47,847 bases of DNA from Bacteroides sp. (GCA_017630035.1 JAGBWA010000036.1:1-47847), one strand, 5' to 3'; counted from the first letter of the stretch, positions 15,917 through 26,594 are shown. Program-made: numbers and translations. Notes: generated from the letters alone by a model not told the origin.

Positions 15917-17143
15917 ATGCAAGCAAGCAAGATTATCAATGACCCCGTATTCGGGTTCATCAACATACCAAGAGGATTGCTGTACGACATTGTACGGCAT
16001 CCTCTTTTGCAACGTTTAAACCGCATCAAGCAAGTGGGACTTTCGTCGGTGGTGTACCCCGGTGCACAACACACGCGTTTCCAACACTCGCTCGGTGCTT
16101 TTTATTTAATGAGCGAAGCGATACAACACCTTCGTGCTAAAGGAAATTTCATCTTTGACAGTGAAGCTGAGGCCGTAAAAGCAGCTATATTGATGCATGA
16201 TATTGGACATGGCCCTTTTTCACACGTCTTGGAAAATACTATTGTACAAGGTATCAGCCATGAAGAGATTTCGTTGATGTTGATGGAATGTATCAATCGC
16301 GAGGTGGGCGGCCAATTGACATTGGCCATCCAAATATTCAAAGACGAATATCCAAAGCGTTTCTTGCATCAATTAGTAAGTGGGCAACTTGATATGGACA
16401 GATTGGATTACCTCAGCCGCGATAGCTTTTACACAGGCGTATCGGAAGGTAATATTGGCGCTGCACGTATCATAAAAATGCTCGATGTAAAGGATGACCA
16501 ATTAGTGGTAGAGTCGAAAGGAATCTACTCGATAGAGAACTTCCTTGTTGCCAGACGATTGATGTATTGGCAAGTTTACCTGCACAAAACATCGGTGGCC
16601 TACGAAAACATGCTGGTTAGCGCTTTGCTTCGTGCTAAGGAACTTGCAAGCAAAGGAGTAGAATTGTTTGCATCGCCCGCATTGAAGTTTTTCCTTTATA
16701 ACGACATCAATCGAGAGCGTTTTAAGAGCGACCCAAAATGTTTGGAAAACTTTATACTATTAGATGACAACGACATTTGGACAGCATTAAAGGTTTGGTG
16801 TAACCATAACGACATAATCTTAGCAACGCTCAGCCAAGGCATGGTGAATCGTGAGATTTTCAAGGTTGAAGTATCGCCTACACCTTGTACCGAAGAACGC
16901 TTAAACGCCATTAGCGAACGTATTGCTAAACAGCTACATATAAGCAAAGAAGATACGCGATACTTCATTTCCACACCAAGCATTGAAAAGAACATGTATA
17001 ACCCTGCCGACGATAGCATAGACATCCTCTACAATGACGGAAGTACAACTAATATCGCCGAGGCATCGGACATGCTACACCTTTCCGTCCTCTCCAAGAA
17101 GGTAAAAAAGTATTATATCTGTTATTTACGTGAAAAGAAGTAA
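15917..17143 (+). CDS. HD-domain phosphohydrolase
   Basis: A 408-residue HD-superfamily metal-dependent phosphohydrolase of the YdhJ/dNTPase-like type. H56 in RFQHSLG, H94-D95 in LMHDIGHGPFSH and the later Asp in GQLDMDRLDYLSRDSFYTG make the H...HD...D metal site. The natural substrate is not known for this family branch; nucleotide triphosphates are likely. It begins one base after pyrF, so it is probably translationally coupled. The C-terminal third (after about 280) has no recognised motif. Confidence 0.85.
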   Translation: MQASKIINDPVFGFINIPRGLLYDIVRHPLLQRLNRIKQVGLSSVVYPGAQHTRFQHSLGAFYLMSEAIQHLRAKGNFIFDSEAEAVKAAILMHDIGHGPFSHVLENTIVQGISHEEISLMLMECINREVGGQLTLAIQIFKDEYPKRFLHQLVSGQLDMDRLDYLSRDSFYTGVSEGNIGAARIIKMLDVKDDQLVVESKGIYSIENFLVARRLMYWQVYLHKTSVAYENMLVSALLRAKELASKGVELFASPALKFFLYNDINRERFKSDPKCLENFILLDDNDIWTALKVWCNHNDIILATLSQGMVNREIFKVEVSPTPCTEERLNAISERIAKQLHISKEDTRYFISTPSIEKNMYNPADDSIDILYNDGSTTNIAEASDMLHLSVLSKKVKKYYICYLREKK

Positions 17144-17230
17144 TTATAAAATAATTAACGTTGCGTAAGGCTATATCAAAAAAAAGTTGTTAATTTGTAA
17201 TTTGAAATCAACTAACTAACAAAAACTAGT

Positions 17231-18271
17231 ATGGAATTTTCAGCAAAACAGATAGCCGCATTTGTCCAAGGAGAAATTGTTGGCGACGAAAACGCAACCG
17301 TACATACCTTCGCAAAGATTGAAGAAGGAGTGCCTGGCGCACTATCATTCCTTTCCAATCCGAAGTACACTCCCTATATCTACGAAACCAAATCGTCCAT
17401 CGTACTGGTTAACAAAGATTTTATTCCCGAACAACCCATTAGCGCAACCCTCATCAAAGTGAACAATGCTTATGAGAGTTTGGCGAAATTGATGACTTTA
17501 TACGAACAAAGCCACCCAAAACGTGTTGGTATAGATCCATTGGCTTATGTTGCGCCAACTGCACAAATCGGTAAGGATGTTTATCTTGCACCTTTTGCTT
17601 GTGTAGGTGACGGAGCTATTGTTGGCGATGGCACAGAATTACACCCACATGCAACAGTGGGCCGCAATGCGAAAGTAGGCGCAAATTGCATCCTTTATGC
17701 ACATGCTACTGTTTATCACGATTGCATTGTGGGCAACAATTGCATTATGCATGCCGGCAGTGTGGTAGGTGCTGATGGTTTTGGCTTTGCCCCTACACCC
17801 GATGGATACGAAAAGATTCCTCAAATTGGCATCGCTATTTTAGAGGACAACGTAGAAATTGGTGCAAATACTTGTATTGACCGTGCTACTATGGGTGCTA
17901 CCATTATCCACAAAGGCGTTAAACTTGACAACTTGGTGCAAATAGCTCACAACGTAGAGGTTGGTGCAAATACAGTAATGGCTTCACAAGCAGGCATTGC
18001 AGGTTCGACTAAGATTGGCGAATGGTGTATGTTTGGCGGACAAGTTGGAGTAGCCGGACACATCACAATTGGCGACAAGGTGAATTTAGGCGCACAATCG
18101 GGTGCTCCTGGAAGCATCAAGGCAAATCAACAACTGATTGGTACACCCCCGATGGAAATGAAACCATACTTCAAATCGCAAGCTGTCTTCCGCAAATTGC
18201 CTGATATGTACAAAGAGATAGATGCATTGCGCAAAGAATTAAACGAACTAAAAGAACAATTAAATAAATAG
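17231..18271 (+). CDS. lpxD: UDP-3-O-(3-hydroxyacyl)glucosamine N-acyltransferase
   Basis: LpxD adds the second hydroxyacyl chain in lipid A synthesis. The 346-residue protein has an N-terminal uridine-binding domain (about 1-100) and then a left-handed beta-helix made of hexapeptide repeats (from about 105; for example [20 protein letters not shown]). The catalytic His is expected in [17 protein letters not shown] (about residue 240). A short C-terminal coiled helix ([15 protein letters not shown]) follows. It starts the lpxD-lpxC/fabZ-lpxA block, with a 3-bp gap to the next gene. Confidence 0.95.
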   Translation: MEFSAKQIAAFVQGEIVGDENATVHTFAKIEEGVPGALSFLSNPKYTPYIYETKSSIVLVNKDFIPEQPISATLIKVNNAYESLAKLMTLYEQSHPKRVGIDPLAYVAPTAQIGKDVYLAPFACVGDGAIVGDGTELHPHATVGRNAKVGANCILYAHATVYHDCIVGNNCIMHAGSVVGADGFGFAPTPDGYEKIPQIGIAILEDNVEIGANTCIDRATMGATIIHKGVKLDNLVQIAHNVEVGANTVMASQAGIAGSTKIGEWCMFGGQVGVAGHITIGDKVNLGAQSGAPGSIKANQQLIGTPPMEMKPYFKSQAVFRKLPDMYKEIDALRKELNELKEQLNK

Positions 18272-18274
18272 CCC

Positions 18275-19660
18275 ATGCTAAAACAAAAAACTTTGAAGGA
18301 AGCCTTCTCATTAAAGGGAAAGGGTCTTCATACCGGACTTGACTTGACAGTAACATTCAATCCTGCTCCCGATAACCACGGCTACAAAATTCAACGTGTC
18401 GATTTAGAAGGACAACCCATCATTGATGCCATTGCCGACAATGTAGGCGAAACAACTCGTGGCACAGTGTTGGTGAAAAATGGAATTAAGGTAAGTACTA
18501 TTGAACATGGATTGGCTGCGCTATATGCATTTGGCATTGACAACTGCCTTATCCAGGTAGATGGCCCTGAATTTCCAATCCTTGACGGTAGTGCAAAATA
18601 CTACGTTAGCGAAATTGAACGCGTAGGCATTGTGGAGCAAGAAGCCATTAAAGATTTCTATATCATTAAGCATAAAATTGAATTCCGCGACGAAGCAACC
18701 GGTTCATTCATCACAGTATTGCCCGACGATAATTTCAGTTTGAATGTATTGGTATCATACGACTCGACCATCATTCCTAACCAATTTGCCACCCTCGAGG
18801 ATATGAGCAAATTTAAGGAAGAAGTATCAGCTAGCCGTACATTCGTATTCGTTCGCGAAATAGAACCATTGCTCAATGCCGGCCTTATCAAAGGTGGTGA
18901 TTTGGACAATGCCGTTGTTATCTACGAACGTGAAATGTCGCAAGACAATCTTGATAAATTGGCCGACCTACTTGGCGTCCCCCATATGGATGCAAAGCAT
19001 TTAGGCTACATCCAACACACTCCATTGGTATGGCCCAATGAATGTGCCCGTCATAAGTTGCTTGATGTTATTGGCGACTTAGCCTTGGTTGGTAAACCTA
19101 TCAAAGGTCGCATCATTGCTACCCGTCCAGGACACACTATCAACAATAAGTTTGCACGCCAATTACGCAAAGAGATTCGTCAACACGAAATCCAAGCGCC
19201 CAACTACGATTGCAATGTTGCACCTATAATGGATGTTAACCGCATTCGCGAATTGCTTCCACACCGCTACCCATTCCAATTGGTAGATAAGGTGATTGAA
19301 ATCGGTGCAAACTACATTGTCGGTGTAAAGAACGTTACCAGCAACGAACCTTTCTTCCAAGGACACTTTCCACAAGAGCCCGTTATGCCAGGTGTATTGC
19401 AAGTGGAAGCTATGGCACAAGTTGGTGGTTTGTTCGTGCTTAGCTCTGTAGATGACCCTGAACGCTATTCAACCTACTTCATGAAGATTGATGGAGTTAA
19501 ATTCCGTCAAAAGGTTGTACCTGGCGATACCTTAGTATTCCGTGTAGAATTACTTACTCCAATCCGTCGTGGTATAGCTACCATGAAGGGATATGTATTC
19601 GTAGGAGAAAAGGTGGTATGCGAAGCCGAATTTATGGCACAAATAGTTAAGAATAAGTAA
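18275..19660 (+). CDS. lpxC/fabZ: LpxC deacetylase fused to FabZ dehydratase
   Basis: A two-enzyme fusion characteristic of Bacteroidetes. The N-terminal part (about 1-305) is UDP-3-O-acyl-GlcNAc deacetylase, the committed lipid A step; zinc-ligand motifs appear as VSTIEHGLAALYAFG and HKLLDVIGDLAL, with KGRIIATRPGHTINNKFAR near the end of the domain. The C-terminal part (about 318-461) is 3-hydroxyacyl-ACP dehydratase, with LLPHRYPFQLVDKV (catalytic His) and GHFPQEPVMPGVLQVEAMAQ (catalytic Glu). The fusion joins a lipid A enzyme with a fatty-acid enzyme competing for the same hydroxyacyl-ACP pool. Confidence 0.96.
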   Translation: MLKQKTLKEAFSLKGKGLHTGLDLTVTFNPAPDNHGYKIQRVDLEGQPIIDAIADNVGETTRGTVLVKNGIKVSTIEHGLAALYAFGIDNCLIQVDGPEFPILDGSAKYYVSEIERVGIVEQEAIKDFYIIKHKIEFRDEATGSFITVLPDDNFSLNVLVSYDSTIIPNQFATLEDMSKFKEEVSASRTFVFVREIEPLLNAGLIKGGDLDNAVVIYEREMSQDNLDKLADLLGVPHMDAKHLGYIQHTPLVWPNECARHKLLDVIGDLALVGKPIKGRIIATRPGHTINNKFARQLRKEIRQHEIQAPNYDCNVAPIMDVNRIRELLPHRYPFQLVDKVIEIGANYIVGVKNVTSNEPFFQGHFPQEPVMPGVLQVEAMAQVGGLFVLSSVDDPERYSTYFMKIDGVKFRQKVVPGDTLVFRVELLTPIRRGIATMKGYVFVGEKVVCEAEFMAQIVKNK

Positions 19661-19701
19661 TGCTTATATCAAACAAAAACATTACCTAAATAATAAACAA
19701 T

Positions 19702-20478
19702 ATGATTAGTCCATTAGCTTACATTCATCCCGAAGCAAAAATCGGTGAAAATTGCGAGATTGCCCCATTCGTTTACATTGACAAGAATGTTGTGATTGGC
19801 GACAATAATAAAATAATGTCTAACGCAAGTATTCTTTACGGAGCTCGTATAGGAAACGGGAATACGATATTCCCAGGCGCTGTTATCGGTGCTATTCCTC
19901 AAGACTTGAAGTTCCGTGGCGAAGAGACAACCGCAGAAGTGGGCAATAACAACCTTATCCGCGAAAATGTAACCATCAATCGAGGTACTGCAGCAAAAGG
20001 TAAAACAGTAGTTGGAAGTAACAACTTATTGATGGAAGGTGTGCATGTTGCACACGATGCTATCGTAGGAAATGGTTGCATCATTGGCAACTCTACCAAA
20101 TTGGCTGGTGAAATTGTTATTGACGACAACACTATTATCAGTGCTTCTGTTTTGTTACACCAATTCTGTCGTATCGGTGGATATGGTATGGTACAAGGTG
20201 GTTGCCGTTGTAGCAAGGATATTCCTCCTTATATTATTGCTGCCCGCGAACCTGTATGCTATGCAGGCATCAATATCGTAGGACTTCGTCGTCGTGGTTT
20301 CTCTAACGAAACAATCGAGAATATCCATAATGCCTATCGCATCATCTACCAAAGTGGTTTGAATACAACCAATGCTTTGAAAAAGATTGAAGACGAATTG
20401 GAAATGACACCTGAAATTCAATATATCGTAGAGTTTATTCGTGAATCACCTCGTGGTATAATCCCAGCAAATAAATAA
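19702..20478 (+). CDS. lpxA: Acyl-ACP:UDP-N-acetylglucosamine O-acyltransferase
   Basis: LpxA transfers the first 3-hydroxyacyl chain to UDP-GlcNAc. The 258-residue protein has a left-handed beta-helix of hexapeptide repeats from residue 1 (IHPEAKIGENCEIAPFVYIDKNVVIG) and the catalytic His in MEGVHVAHDAIVGNG. A C-terminal helical domain has GLRRRGFSNETIENIHNAYRIIYQSGL. It completes the lipid A block with lpxD and lpxC/fabZ; lpxB lies separately at 38352. Confidence 0.96.
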   Translation: MISPLAYIHPEAKIGENCEIAPFVYIDKNVVIGDNNKIMSNASILYGARIGNGNTIFPGAVIGAIPQDLKFRGEETTAEVGNNNLIRENVTINRGTAAKGKTVVGSNNLLMEGVHVAHDAIVGNGCIIGNSTKLAGEIVIDDNTIISASVLLHQFCRIGGYGMVQGGCRCSKDIPPYIIAAREPVCYAGINIVGLRRRGFSNETIENIHNAYRIIYQSGLNTTNALKKIEDELEMTPEIQYIVEFIRESPRGIIPANK

Positions 20479-20482
20479 TTGT

Positions 20483-21040
20483 ATGATTTATCGTTTTACC
20501 ATTATCTCTGACGAAGTAGATGACTTTGTACGCGAGATACAAATAGACCCAGATGCTACATTCTATGACTTTCATAAAGCCATTTTGAAATGTGCAGGCT
20601 ATACTGACGACCAAATGACTTCGTTCTTCATCTGCGATGAGGATTGGGAAAAGGAAAAGGAAGTAACATTGGAAGAAATGGATGATAATCCTGAAATCGA
20701 TAGTTGGGTAATGGACGAAACACCCATTAGCGAGTTGGTAGAAGATGAGAAGCAAAAACTTCTTTATGTATTCGACTATTTAACCGAGCGTTGTTTCTTC
20801 ATCGAATTGTCTGAGATTATCACCGGTAAGAACATCGATAAAGCTGTCTGCACTAAGAAATCAGGTGAAGCACCTCAACAAACAATCGATTTTGAGGAGT
20901 TTGATGCTAAAGGAAATGCCTCTTTCGATTTAGGCGAAGACTTCTATGGCGACCAAGATTTCGACATGGACGAATTCGACAAAGATGGCTTTAGCGGCTT
21001 TGATGAAGGTATGGGCAATCCATACGATGAGCAATATTAA
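20483..21040 (+). CDS. pRiA4b ORF-3-like protein
   Basis: A 185-residue acidic cytoplasmic protein. The N-terminal half (about 1-110) matches the pRiA4b ORF-3 / IS1096 TnpR-like fold by its pattern: [39 protein letters not shown], followed by [15 protein letters not shown] and [18 protein letters not shown]. The C-terminal third is a low-complexity acidic tail rich in Asp, Glu, Phe and Gly. No biochemical role is known. It sits 4 bp after lpxA and 26 bp before miaA, a plain housekeeping context, so a transposon role is unlikely here. Confidence 0.7.
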   Translation: MIYRFTIISDEVDDFVREIQIDPDATFYDFHKAILKCAGYTDDQMTSFFICDEDWEKEKEVTLEEMDDNPEIDSWVMDETPISELVEDEKQKLLYVFDYLTERCFFIELSEIITGKNIDKAVCTKKSGEAPQQTIDFEEFDAKGNASFDLGEDFYGDQDFDMDEFDKDGFSGFDEGMGNPYDEQY

Positions 21041-21066
21041 TAATAGAAGCTCCCACACAACATTCA

Positions 21067-21966
21067 TTGAAAACGTTAATCGTACTGATAGGGCCTACGG
21101 GCGTAGGAAAAACAGCGTTGAGTCTTCGGATTGCCGAAGCGCTCAACGCTTGTATTGTATCAGCCGATTCACGACAATTGTATGCCGATTTAAAGATAGG
21201 CACAGCTGCACCCACCGAAGAACAGATGCAACAAGCAACGCACTACATGGTAGGAACACTAAAATTGACCGACTATTATAGTGCAGCACAATACGAAACA
21301 GAGGTTATGGCTTTACTCGATAAGCTATTCCTTGAGCGAGATAATGTGGTGCTCACTGGCGGTTCTATGATGTACATTGATGCTGTATGCAAAGGAATAG
21401 ACGACATTCCTACGGTAGATGCTGAAACGCGCCAGTTTGTCATGCAAAAGTACGAAAACGAAGGCTTGGAGCAATTAACCTCAGAATTGAAGCTACTTGA
21501 CCCTGAATATTACAATATAGTAGATTTAAAAAATCCGAAACGCGTGATGCATGCCCTTGAAATATGCTACATGACGGGCAAAACCTATACATCTTTCCGC
21601 ACACAACAGAAGAAAACACGTCCTTTTCGCATTATCAAAATCGGACTTACCCGCCCACGCGAAGAGTTGTATGAACGCATTAACCAACGAGTATTGCAAA
21701 TGATTGACGATGGATTGGAAGCCGAAGCACGAAATGTTTATGCTTACCGACACCTCAATTCACTAAATACGGTTGGCTACAAAGAGATGTTTAAATACTT
21801 GGATGGAGAATGGAGCCTTCCCTTTGCCATTGAAAAGATTCAGCAAAACTCACGCATCTACTCGCGCAAGCAGATGACATGGTTTAAGCGCGACGAAGAG
21901 ATTCGTTGGTTTCATCCCGATGAGGAAGAGGAAATTATGCGATATCTAAAGCAATCGTTACAATAA
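21067..21966 (+). CDS. miaA: tRNA dimethylallyltransferase
   Basis: MiaA prenylates A37 of tRNAs that read codons starting with U. The P-loop is [12 protein letters not shown], followed by [21 protein letters not shown], the family signature, and later [19 protein letters not shown] and [18 protein letters not shown]. The start is a TTG at 21067: no in-frame ATG or GTG lies between the previous stop and the P-loop, and the protein must start here to keep the first strand ([11 protein letters not shown]). Length is 299 residues. Confidence 0.93.
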   Translation: MKTLIVLIGPTGVGKTALSLRIAEALNACIVSADSRQLYADLKIGTAAPTEEQMQQATHYMVGTLKLTDYYSAAQYETEVMALLDKLFLERDNVVLTGGSMMYIDAVCKGIDDIPTVDAETRQFVMQKYENEGLEQLTSELKLLDPEYYNIVDLKNPKRVMHALEICYMTGKTYTSFRTQQKKTRPFRIIKIGLTRPREELYERINQRVLQMIDDGLEAEARNVYAYRHLNSLNTVGYKEMFKYLDGEWSLPFAIEKIQQNSRIYSRKQMTWFKRDEEIRWFHPDEEEEIMRYLKQSLQ

Positions 21967-21968
21967 GA

Positions 21969-21998
21969 AATCCCCTATATTTGGAAATATAGGGGATT
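21969..21998. terminator. Bidirectional terminator between miaA and glnA
   Basis: Perfect 14-bp arms AATCCCCTATATTT and AAATATAGGGGATT are separated by GG, with an A-rich left and T-rich right flank. It serves both miaA (plus) and glnA (minus), which converge here. Confidence 0.85.
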
Positions 21999-22021
21999 AT
22001 TTATGATATTTCTATTATCAA

Positions 22022-23524
22022 TTATCCGCAGTGGAAGTATTTACGAACCATGTTCAACATAGCTTCTGGATTAAGTTCCACTTCTGCACGAAGGTATGAA
22101 TCATCGTAATCTTTCAATTTCTTGATGATACCATCGATCATAGCAGGACTGAATACATTGTATTTTTCATATACGGCACGTTGTTTTTCCAAACATTCGG
22201 CCGATTCAGTACAGCTAACAGGAAGTTGTGCCAACTTAGCTAACTTATCAGCATTTTCTGCCTTGTGGATATTTACATCAACGTAAGTATTCGATGCTAC
22301 TTCGAGCGCATTGTTAATTTCAAAACCATGACGACAAGCTACACACAAACCGGCAATCAATTGATAAATATCAGCCGAACCATCAGGAGAACGCATTTCT
22401 ACAGTTTGTTTTTGTGTAGTATCCAATGTCTTTGGTTCTTCCAATGGATTGGCAAGCGCACACATATCGGTCTTAGCTGTCCATCCCAATGGCACACGTA
22501 CCAATACCGAACGGTTACGATCGCCCCAGCAGATATTGGTTGGAGCTTCTTGGTGTGGTACCAAACGGAAATATGAAGTAGGATTAGTATTACCAAAAGC
22601 GGTAATAGATGGTGCAAGTGTCATCATTCCGGCAATAGCCTTGCGTGCTGTGTCAGAGAGGATGCCACCGGCCAACATTTGATTAGCTCCATCCTTCATT
22701 ATACGCATGTGGATGTGCAAACCTGAACCAGCCTTTCCTGCTGTAATCTTAGGTGCAAATGTCACATCGTATCCATATTCATAGCCCAAGTTACGAATAA
22801 TCCACTTGGCAATCATCAATTGCTCAGCAGCTTGTTCGGCATTGATAGGCAAGAATTCTATTTCGTTTTGTTCGTAGATATTACCTTCAAGAGTGAAGTT
22901 ACCTACTTCCGAGTGACCATATTTAATCATACCACCAGCCTTAGCAATATAAGTCATACACTCCTTGCGGAAAGCATTGAACTTAGCATAAGGACCAGAT
23001 TCGTGATAACCCTTTTGATCGACTGCCGGGAACAAACCTGCATCGGGAGCAATAACGTAATACTCCAACTCGCCCATTGCTTGGAATTCCATGCCTGTTA
23101 CTTCGGTAAATGCCTTACATGCTTTGTGCAAGGTATATTCTGGCGAACTTTCCAATGGTTGGCCATCTTTATTGAAGAATGAGCACAACATAGAGAGGGT
23201 TGGTTCGTTTGCAAACGGATCAACAAAAGCGGTACGGAAGCGAGGTACTACATACAAGTCGCTACTACCTGCTTCGATAAACGAAAAGAGGCTTGAACCA
23301 TCTACACGCTCACCACATGTAAGGATGGTTTCCAAATACTCTAAGTTATTAATTACAAAGTTCAATGTCTTCAAGCGGCCATCACCTGCCGGATACATGA
23401 AGTTGACCATGGTAATCTCATTTTCCTGAATGTAGGAAATAATGTCGGCTTTCGTAAATTGTGTAGCCGGCTTCTTCAAGAATGCCACAAGAGGATTGGC
23501 ATTCATAATAAGTTCTTGGCTCAT
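22022..23524 (-). CDS. glnA: Glutamine synthetase (type I-like)
   Basis: The enzyme makes glutamine from glutamate, ammonia and ATP. The 500-residue length fits GSI rather than the longer GSIII (about 700) also found in Bacteroidetes. Motifs: MGELEYYVI (metal Glu), GSGLHIHMRI (metal His), NPTSYFRLVPHQEAPTNICWGDRNRSVLVRVP (ATP/Glu site) and EMRSPDGSADIYQLIAGL (catalytic Arg region). The C-terminal adenylylation Tyr signature is not obvious. It has its own promoter at 23565-23572 and ends at the shared terminator. Confidence 0.88.
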   Translation of the reverse strand: MSQELIMNANPLVAFLKKPATQFTKADIISYIQENEITMVNFMYPAGDGRLKTLNFVINNLEYLETILTCGERVDGSSLFSFIEAGSSDLYVVPRFRTAFVDPFANEPTLSMLCSFFNKDGQPLESSPEYTLHKACKAFTEVTGMEFQAMGELEYYVIAPDAGLFPAVDQKGYHESGPYAKFNAFRKECMTYIAKAGGMIKYGHSEVGNFTLEGNIYEQNEIEFLPINAEQAAEQLMIAKWIIRNLGYEYGYDVTFAPKITAGKAGSGLHIHMRIMKDGANQMLAGGILSDTARKAIAGMMTLAPSITAFGNTNPTSYFRLVPHQEAPTNICWGDRNRSVLVRVPLGWTAKTDMCALANPLEEPKTLDTTQKQTVEMRSPDGSADIYQLIAGLCVACRHGFEINNALEVASNTYVDVNIHKAENADKLAKLAQLPVSCTESAECLEKQRAVYEKYNVFSPAMIDGIIKKLKDYDDSYLRAEVELNPEAMLNMVRKYFHCG

Positions 23525-23564
23525 TGTATTAAAGTTTTAATTAATTCAAAACAAAATGTTGCCA

Positions 23565-23572
23565 CAAAGATA
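23565..23572 (-). promoter_or_regulatory. -7 box for glnA
   Basis: The minus strand reads TATCTTTG, an exact TAnnTTTG match 40 bp before the start at 23524; CTTG lies 19 bp further upstream as a weak -33. Confidence 0.5.
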
Positions 23573-23610
23573 GTAAAAGGAATAAAAAGTACAAGAAAGA
23601 TTTTAATATT

Positions 23611-26592
23611 TTACGTTTTGTCTTGCAAACTATTCAATAAAGTGGCATAAATAGGGTTCTGCTCAAGCAATTTAGGCACACCCGTTAAGAACATTTGCTT
23701 GCGAGCGCGGGTAAGTGCGACGTTCAGTTTGCGATCGACGAGCACACCATCTTCCTCGGTTAGGTTGGAGAGAAATTTCAGTTGCGATGGATGATTCACA
23801 CAAAACGAATAGATAATAACATCGCGCTCACTACCTTGAAAACGCTCCACCGTATCTACATGAATGCGGCAAAGAGCATCGATGCCGGTATTGGCCAACT
23901 CGCGACGAATCAGTGCTATCTGATTACGATAGGGAGCAATGATTCCTAAGGTAGTATCGGGGAAGAAACCTCCGCAAGCAGTGGTATAATGATGATAGAT
24001 TGCCTGCGCCATCCTTGCCGTCCAAACGGCTTCACTTCGATTGTATTTCAATGGTAATTGTTGAGCTTCGGGAGTAGACGGATGAAAAGCTATTCGCTTG
24101 CTAAGATAAATAGCCAACTCATCATCGACTAATGACGTTTGCACAGGCGGCAACTCCTCGCATTGATGAGGCAATCCTACAATTTGCAGCTTACCACCAT
24201 AGAAGTTTTCATTGGGGAAATAGGCCACATGCGGATTCATACGCCCTTGACGACAAAGTATATCAACCGCTCGCGATGAGCTATGAGGCGAACGATACAA
24301 ACGTTCGAAAAGTGAGTGTCGCAAGTTGACGAAACCCATCTTTCGCAACGCTTCGTTGCACACCTCGGTTTGTTCATCGGGTTGTAACACTACGGCAGGT
24401 AGTTGCTTATGGTCGCCAATCATCACAAACTTATCTATAGCATTTCCACCTACTTCATCTCGTTGACAAAACAATCCCAATAATTGCGGCTCTAATATTT
24501 GCGAAGCCTCATCGATGATTGCAACATCGAAATGTTTCAAGCGAAACAACTCTGGCTTATTGGAAAGAGTAGCTACCGTACCAACAAACAATTGGCAACT
24601 AGACAAGCGCTCTTGTACCTGCTTGCGTGTAGTACAATCAGCCAACACCTCTTCCACTAAATAAGCGCGATACTGCTCATCACAGGCCAATTCACTCCCC
24701 ATACGGATAAAGTTAATACGGTGAGTGGACGATGTTAATGCCTTGCAAATCTCATCTACGGCCCTATTGGTATAAGCCATCAATAGTATTTGCTTACCTT
24801 CGGCTTGAAACGTTTCTACCATCTGCCGTAACGCACGCGAAGTTTTTCCAGTACCTGGAGGGCCTACCAACAAGAAGTAATCTTTAGCCGCCTTCGCTTT
24901 CAATGCTACACGCGTAAAGTCATCCGAAGCAGCAGCGATATCGCTATCCAACGACTCGTCGAATTCGGGAGGACGTACACCTAACAACAAATCGCGACGA
25001 TTGCTCGTTGCATTCATAAAGATGGCCAATCCTTGATACATGCTACGGAAAGCTGTATCCATGTAATCGTGCTCGATGGCATAAAGACTATCGTCTGGTA
25101 GCACACGCAAGTTGCGTTGGGGAGAACGCAAACGCACACGCACCTCGCTATCGGAGAGGGTTTCGATATTGCCTTTGAACACCTGCTTATTGGTTACATT
25201 ATCGTTCGGATTGTTACGCTGATACAACACTACGGCATCGCCCAAACGGAAATTGGATAGCCATTCACCGGTAGCCTCATCAACACTTCGCCGTAGCAAC
25301 AAATAAGGTTTATGCATCCTAGCAGCTTGATTGTCCACCAATTGCAAATCGTAAAGTATTTCGCCGGCTACGCATTTTTGTTCCCACGAAGCCAACCATA
25401 AAGCCGAAGCACTAGCATAACGTTCATAATCAGATTCGCCCGCTTTAGTCAAGTACAATTCGCGTGTAATGAAGTTATAAAGTGCACACAAGTAGCTGTA
25501 TTCCAACGAAGTAAGCGCTTGCAATTGCGCATTAAATTTTGCTATTTGAGGCGCTTGATAGCGTTGCCATAAAATGCTATTTATGCCTCGATGATTCAAC
25601 GTATCGGGCGTTATTTCCTTTAGCTTTTGGGCTACATATTCAGGATTATTCCTCAACTGAATGCCATATTCATTCGCTACGATTGCATTACGCACATCGA
25701 GTACCTGGCACAACTTTTTCCATGATACACGCGCTGGATAAAGCATTGGATAACGCGTATAAAGCAAGTAAGCATCGACCGCTTCGAGTGGACGATTCAT
25801 TGAATAGTGAAGCACGGCTTGATATAGTAACATTTGCACTTCATTGTTCTCTTTCGGCAAAACCTTACCGCGAATAGAGAACTCATCGGCTTTTCCCGAT
25901 TTCATTTCAATGAATGCACTCATGTCGCGTTGCATATAATCCAAACGACCTTGTAAACCCAATGCTTCGCAGATATATGAGGGCTCTAAAAGCGCATCCG
26001 ATTTATCCAATTGATACCCTGATGCGATAAAAGTTTCGTTTACCGTTTGACGAATATGCTCAAAATGCATTTTGCATGCTTGGAAAAAATCTTTTTCCTT
26101 AACACTATTTTTCAAATCGGCACAAGCGGCCAATTCGATTGGATAGGTACGGAAAGCTTTTTGCATCACCGCTAAGTAATTAGGTTGCTCTTCGCTATGA
26201 ATCCATTCGTCAAGGAAGAGGTTGGCAATATTACCAAGCAGCAATGGTAGGGTATTTTCGGAAGGTTGCAAACGTGCATGCATATAGTTGGCCGGATGAT
26301 GTCCATACTCACGAAAACATTCGGCCAATGAACTGATGTCTAATAAGTAATCGGGCTCTAAAATAAACAAACGAGGTGTAAGAATGCCCTGTTCATCCAC
26401 CGTCACATCGAGTAAGTTCAACGTAGCACCAGACCATAACAAATCGCACGTTGGTGCAAACGCATCGTTCACACCAACTACATTATAGCGTACAGACAAG
26501 CGTGTAGCCGTGTCATCGTCTTTACGCGATACATATAAATAGGTATTGTCTGCCTCGTGATAGCAAACCCGAAGTCGTTTGATGGTTTCCAT
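23611..26592 (-). CDS. Dna2-like nuclease-helicase
   Basis: A 993-residue protein joining a PD-(D/E)XK nuclease to an SF1 helicase. The nuclease signature is GLQGRLDYM...FIEMKSGK, giving D218, E229 and K231. The helicase part starts near residue 560: Walker A GPPGTGKT (about 575), IIDEASQILEPQ (motif II, about 690), FVMIGDHKQLPAV (motif III), RFQGSERDVIIYSF (motif V) and LNVALTRARKQMF (motif VI). The order matches Dna2 and related single-strand nuclease-helicases. The N-terminal 190 residues are not recognised. A role in DNA repair or replication is inferred. It lies 2 bp after tatC, in the same direction. Confidence 0.8.
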   Translation of the reverse strand: METIKRLRVCYHEADNTYLYVSRKDDDTATRLSVRYNVVGVNDAFAPTCDLLWSGATLNLLDVTVDEQGILTPRLFILEPDYLLDISSLAECFREYGHHPANYMHARLQPSENTLPLLLGNIANLFLDEWIHSEEQPNYLAVMQKAFRTYPIELAACADLKNSVKEKDFFQACKMHFEHIRQTVNETFIASGYQLDKSDALLEPSYICEALGLQGRLDYMQRDMSAFIEMKSGKADEFSIRGKVLPKENNEVQMLLYQAVLHYSMNRPLEAVDAYLLYTRYPMLYPARVSWKKLCQVLDVRNAIVANEYGIQLRNNPEYVAQKLKEITPDTLNHRGINSILWQRYQAPQIAKFNAQLQALTSLEYSYLCALYNFITRELYLTKAGESDYERYASASALWLASWEQKCVAGEILYDLQLVDNQAARMHKPYLLLRRSVDEATGEWLSNFRLGDAVVLYQRNNPNDNVTNKQVFKGNIETLSDSEVRVRLRSPQRNLRVLPDDSLYAIEHDYMDTAFRSMYQGLAIFMNATSNRRDLLLGVRPPEFDESLDSDIAAASDDFTRVALKAKAAKDYFLLVGPPGTGKTSRALRQMVETFQAEGKQILLMAYTNRAVDEICKALTSSTHRINFIRMGSELACDEQYRAYLVEEVLADCTTRKQVQERLSSCQLFVGTVATLSNKPELFRLKHFDVAIIDEASQILEPQLLGLFCQRDEVGGNAIDKFVMIGDHKQLPAVVLQPDEQTEVCNEALRKMGFVNLRHSLFERLYRSPHSSSRAVDILCRQGRMNPHVAYFPNENFYGGKLQIVGLPHQCEELPPVQTSLVDDELAIYLSKRIAFHPSTPEAQQLPLKYNRSEAVWTARMAQAIYHHYTTACGGFFPDTTLGIIAPYRNQIALIRRELANTGIDALCRIHVDTVERFQGSERDVIIYSFCVNHPSQLKFLSNLTEEDGVLVDRKLNVALTRARKQMFLTGVPKLLEQNPIYATLLNSLQDKT

Positions 26593-26594
26593 CG

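Noticed and set aside
20483-21040. Insertion-sequence remnant (IS1096 TnpR-like name)
   Set aside because: The family name comes from a mobile element, but the gene sits tightly in a housekeeping run with no inverted repeats or transposase.
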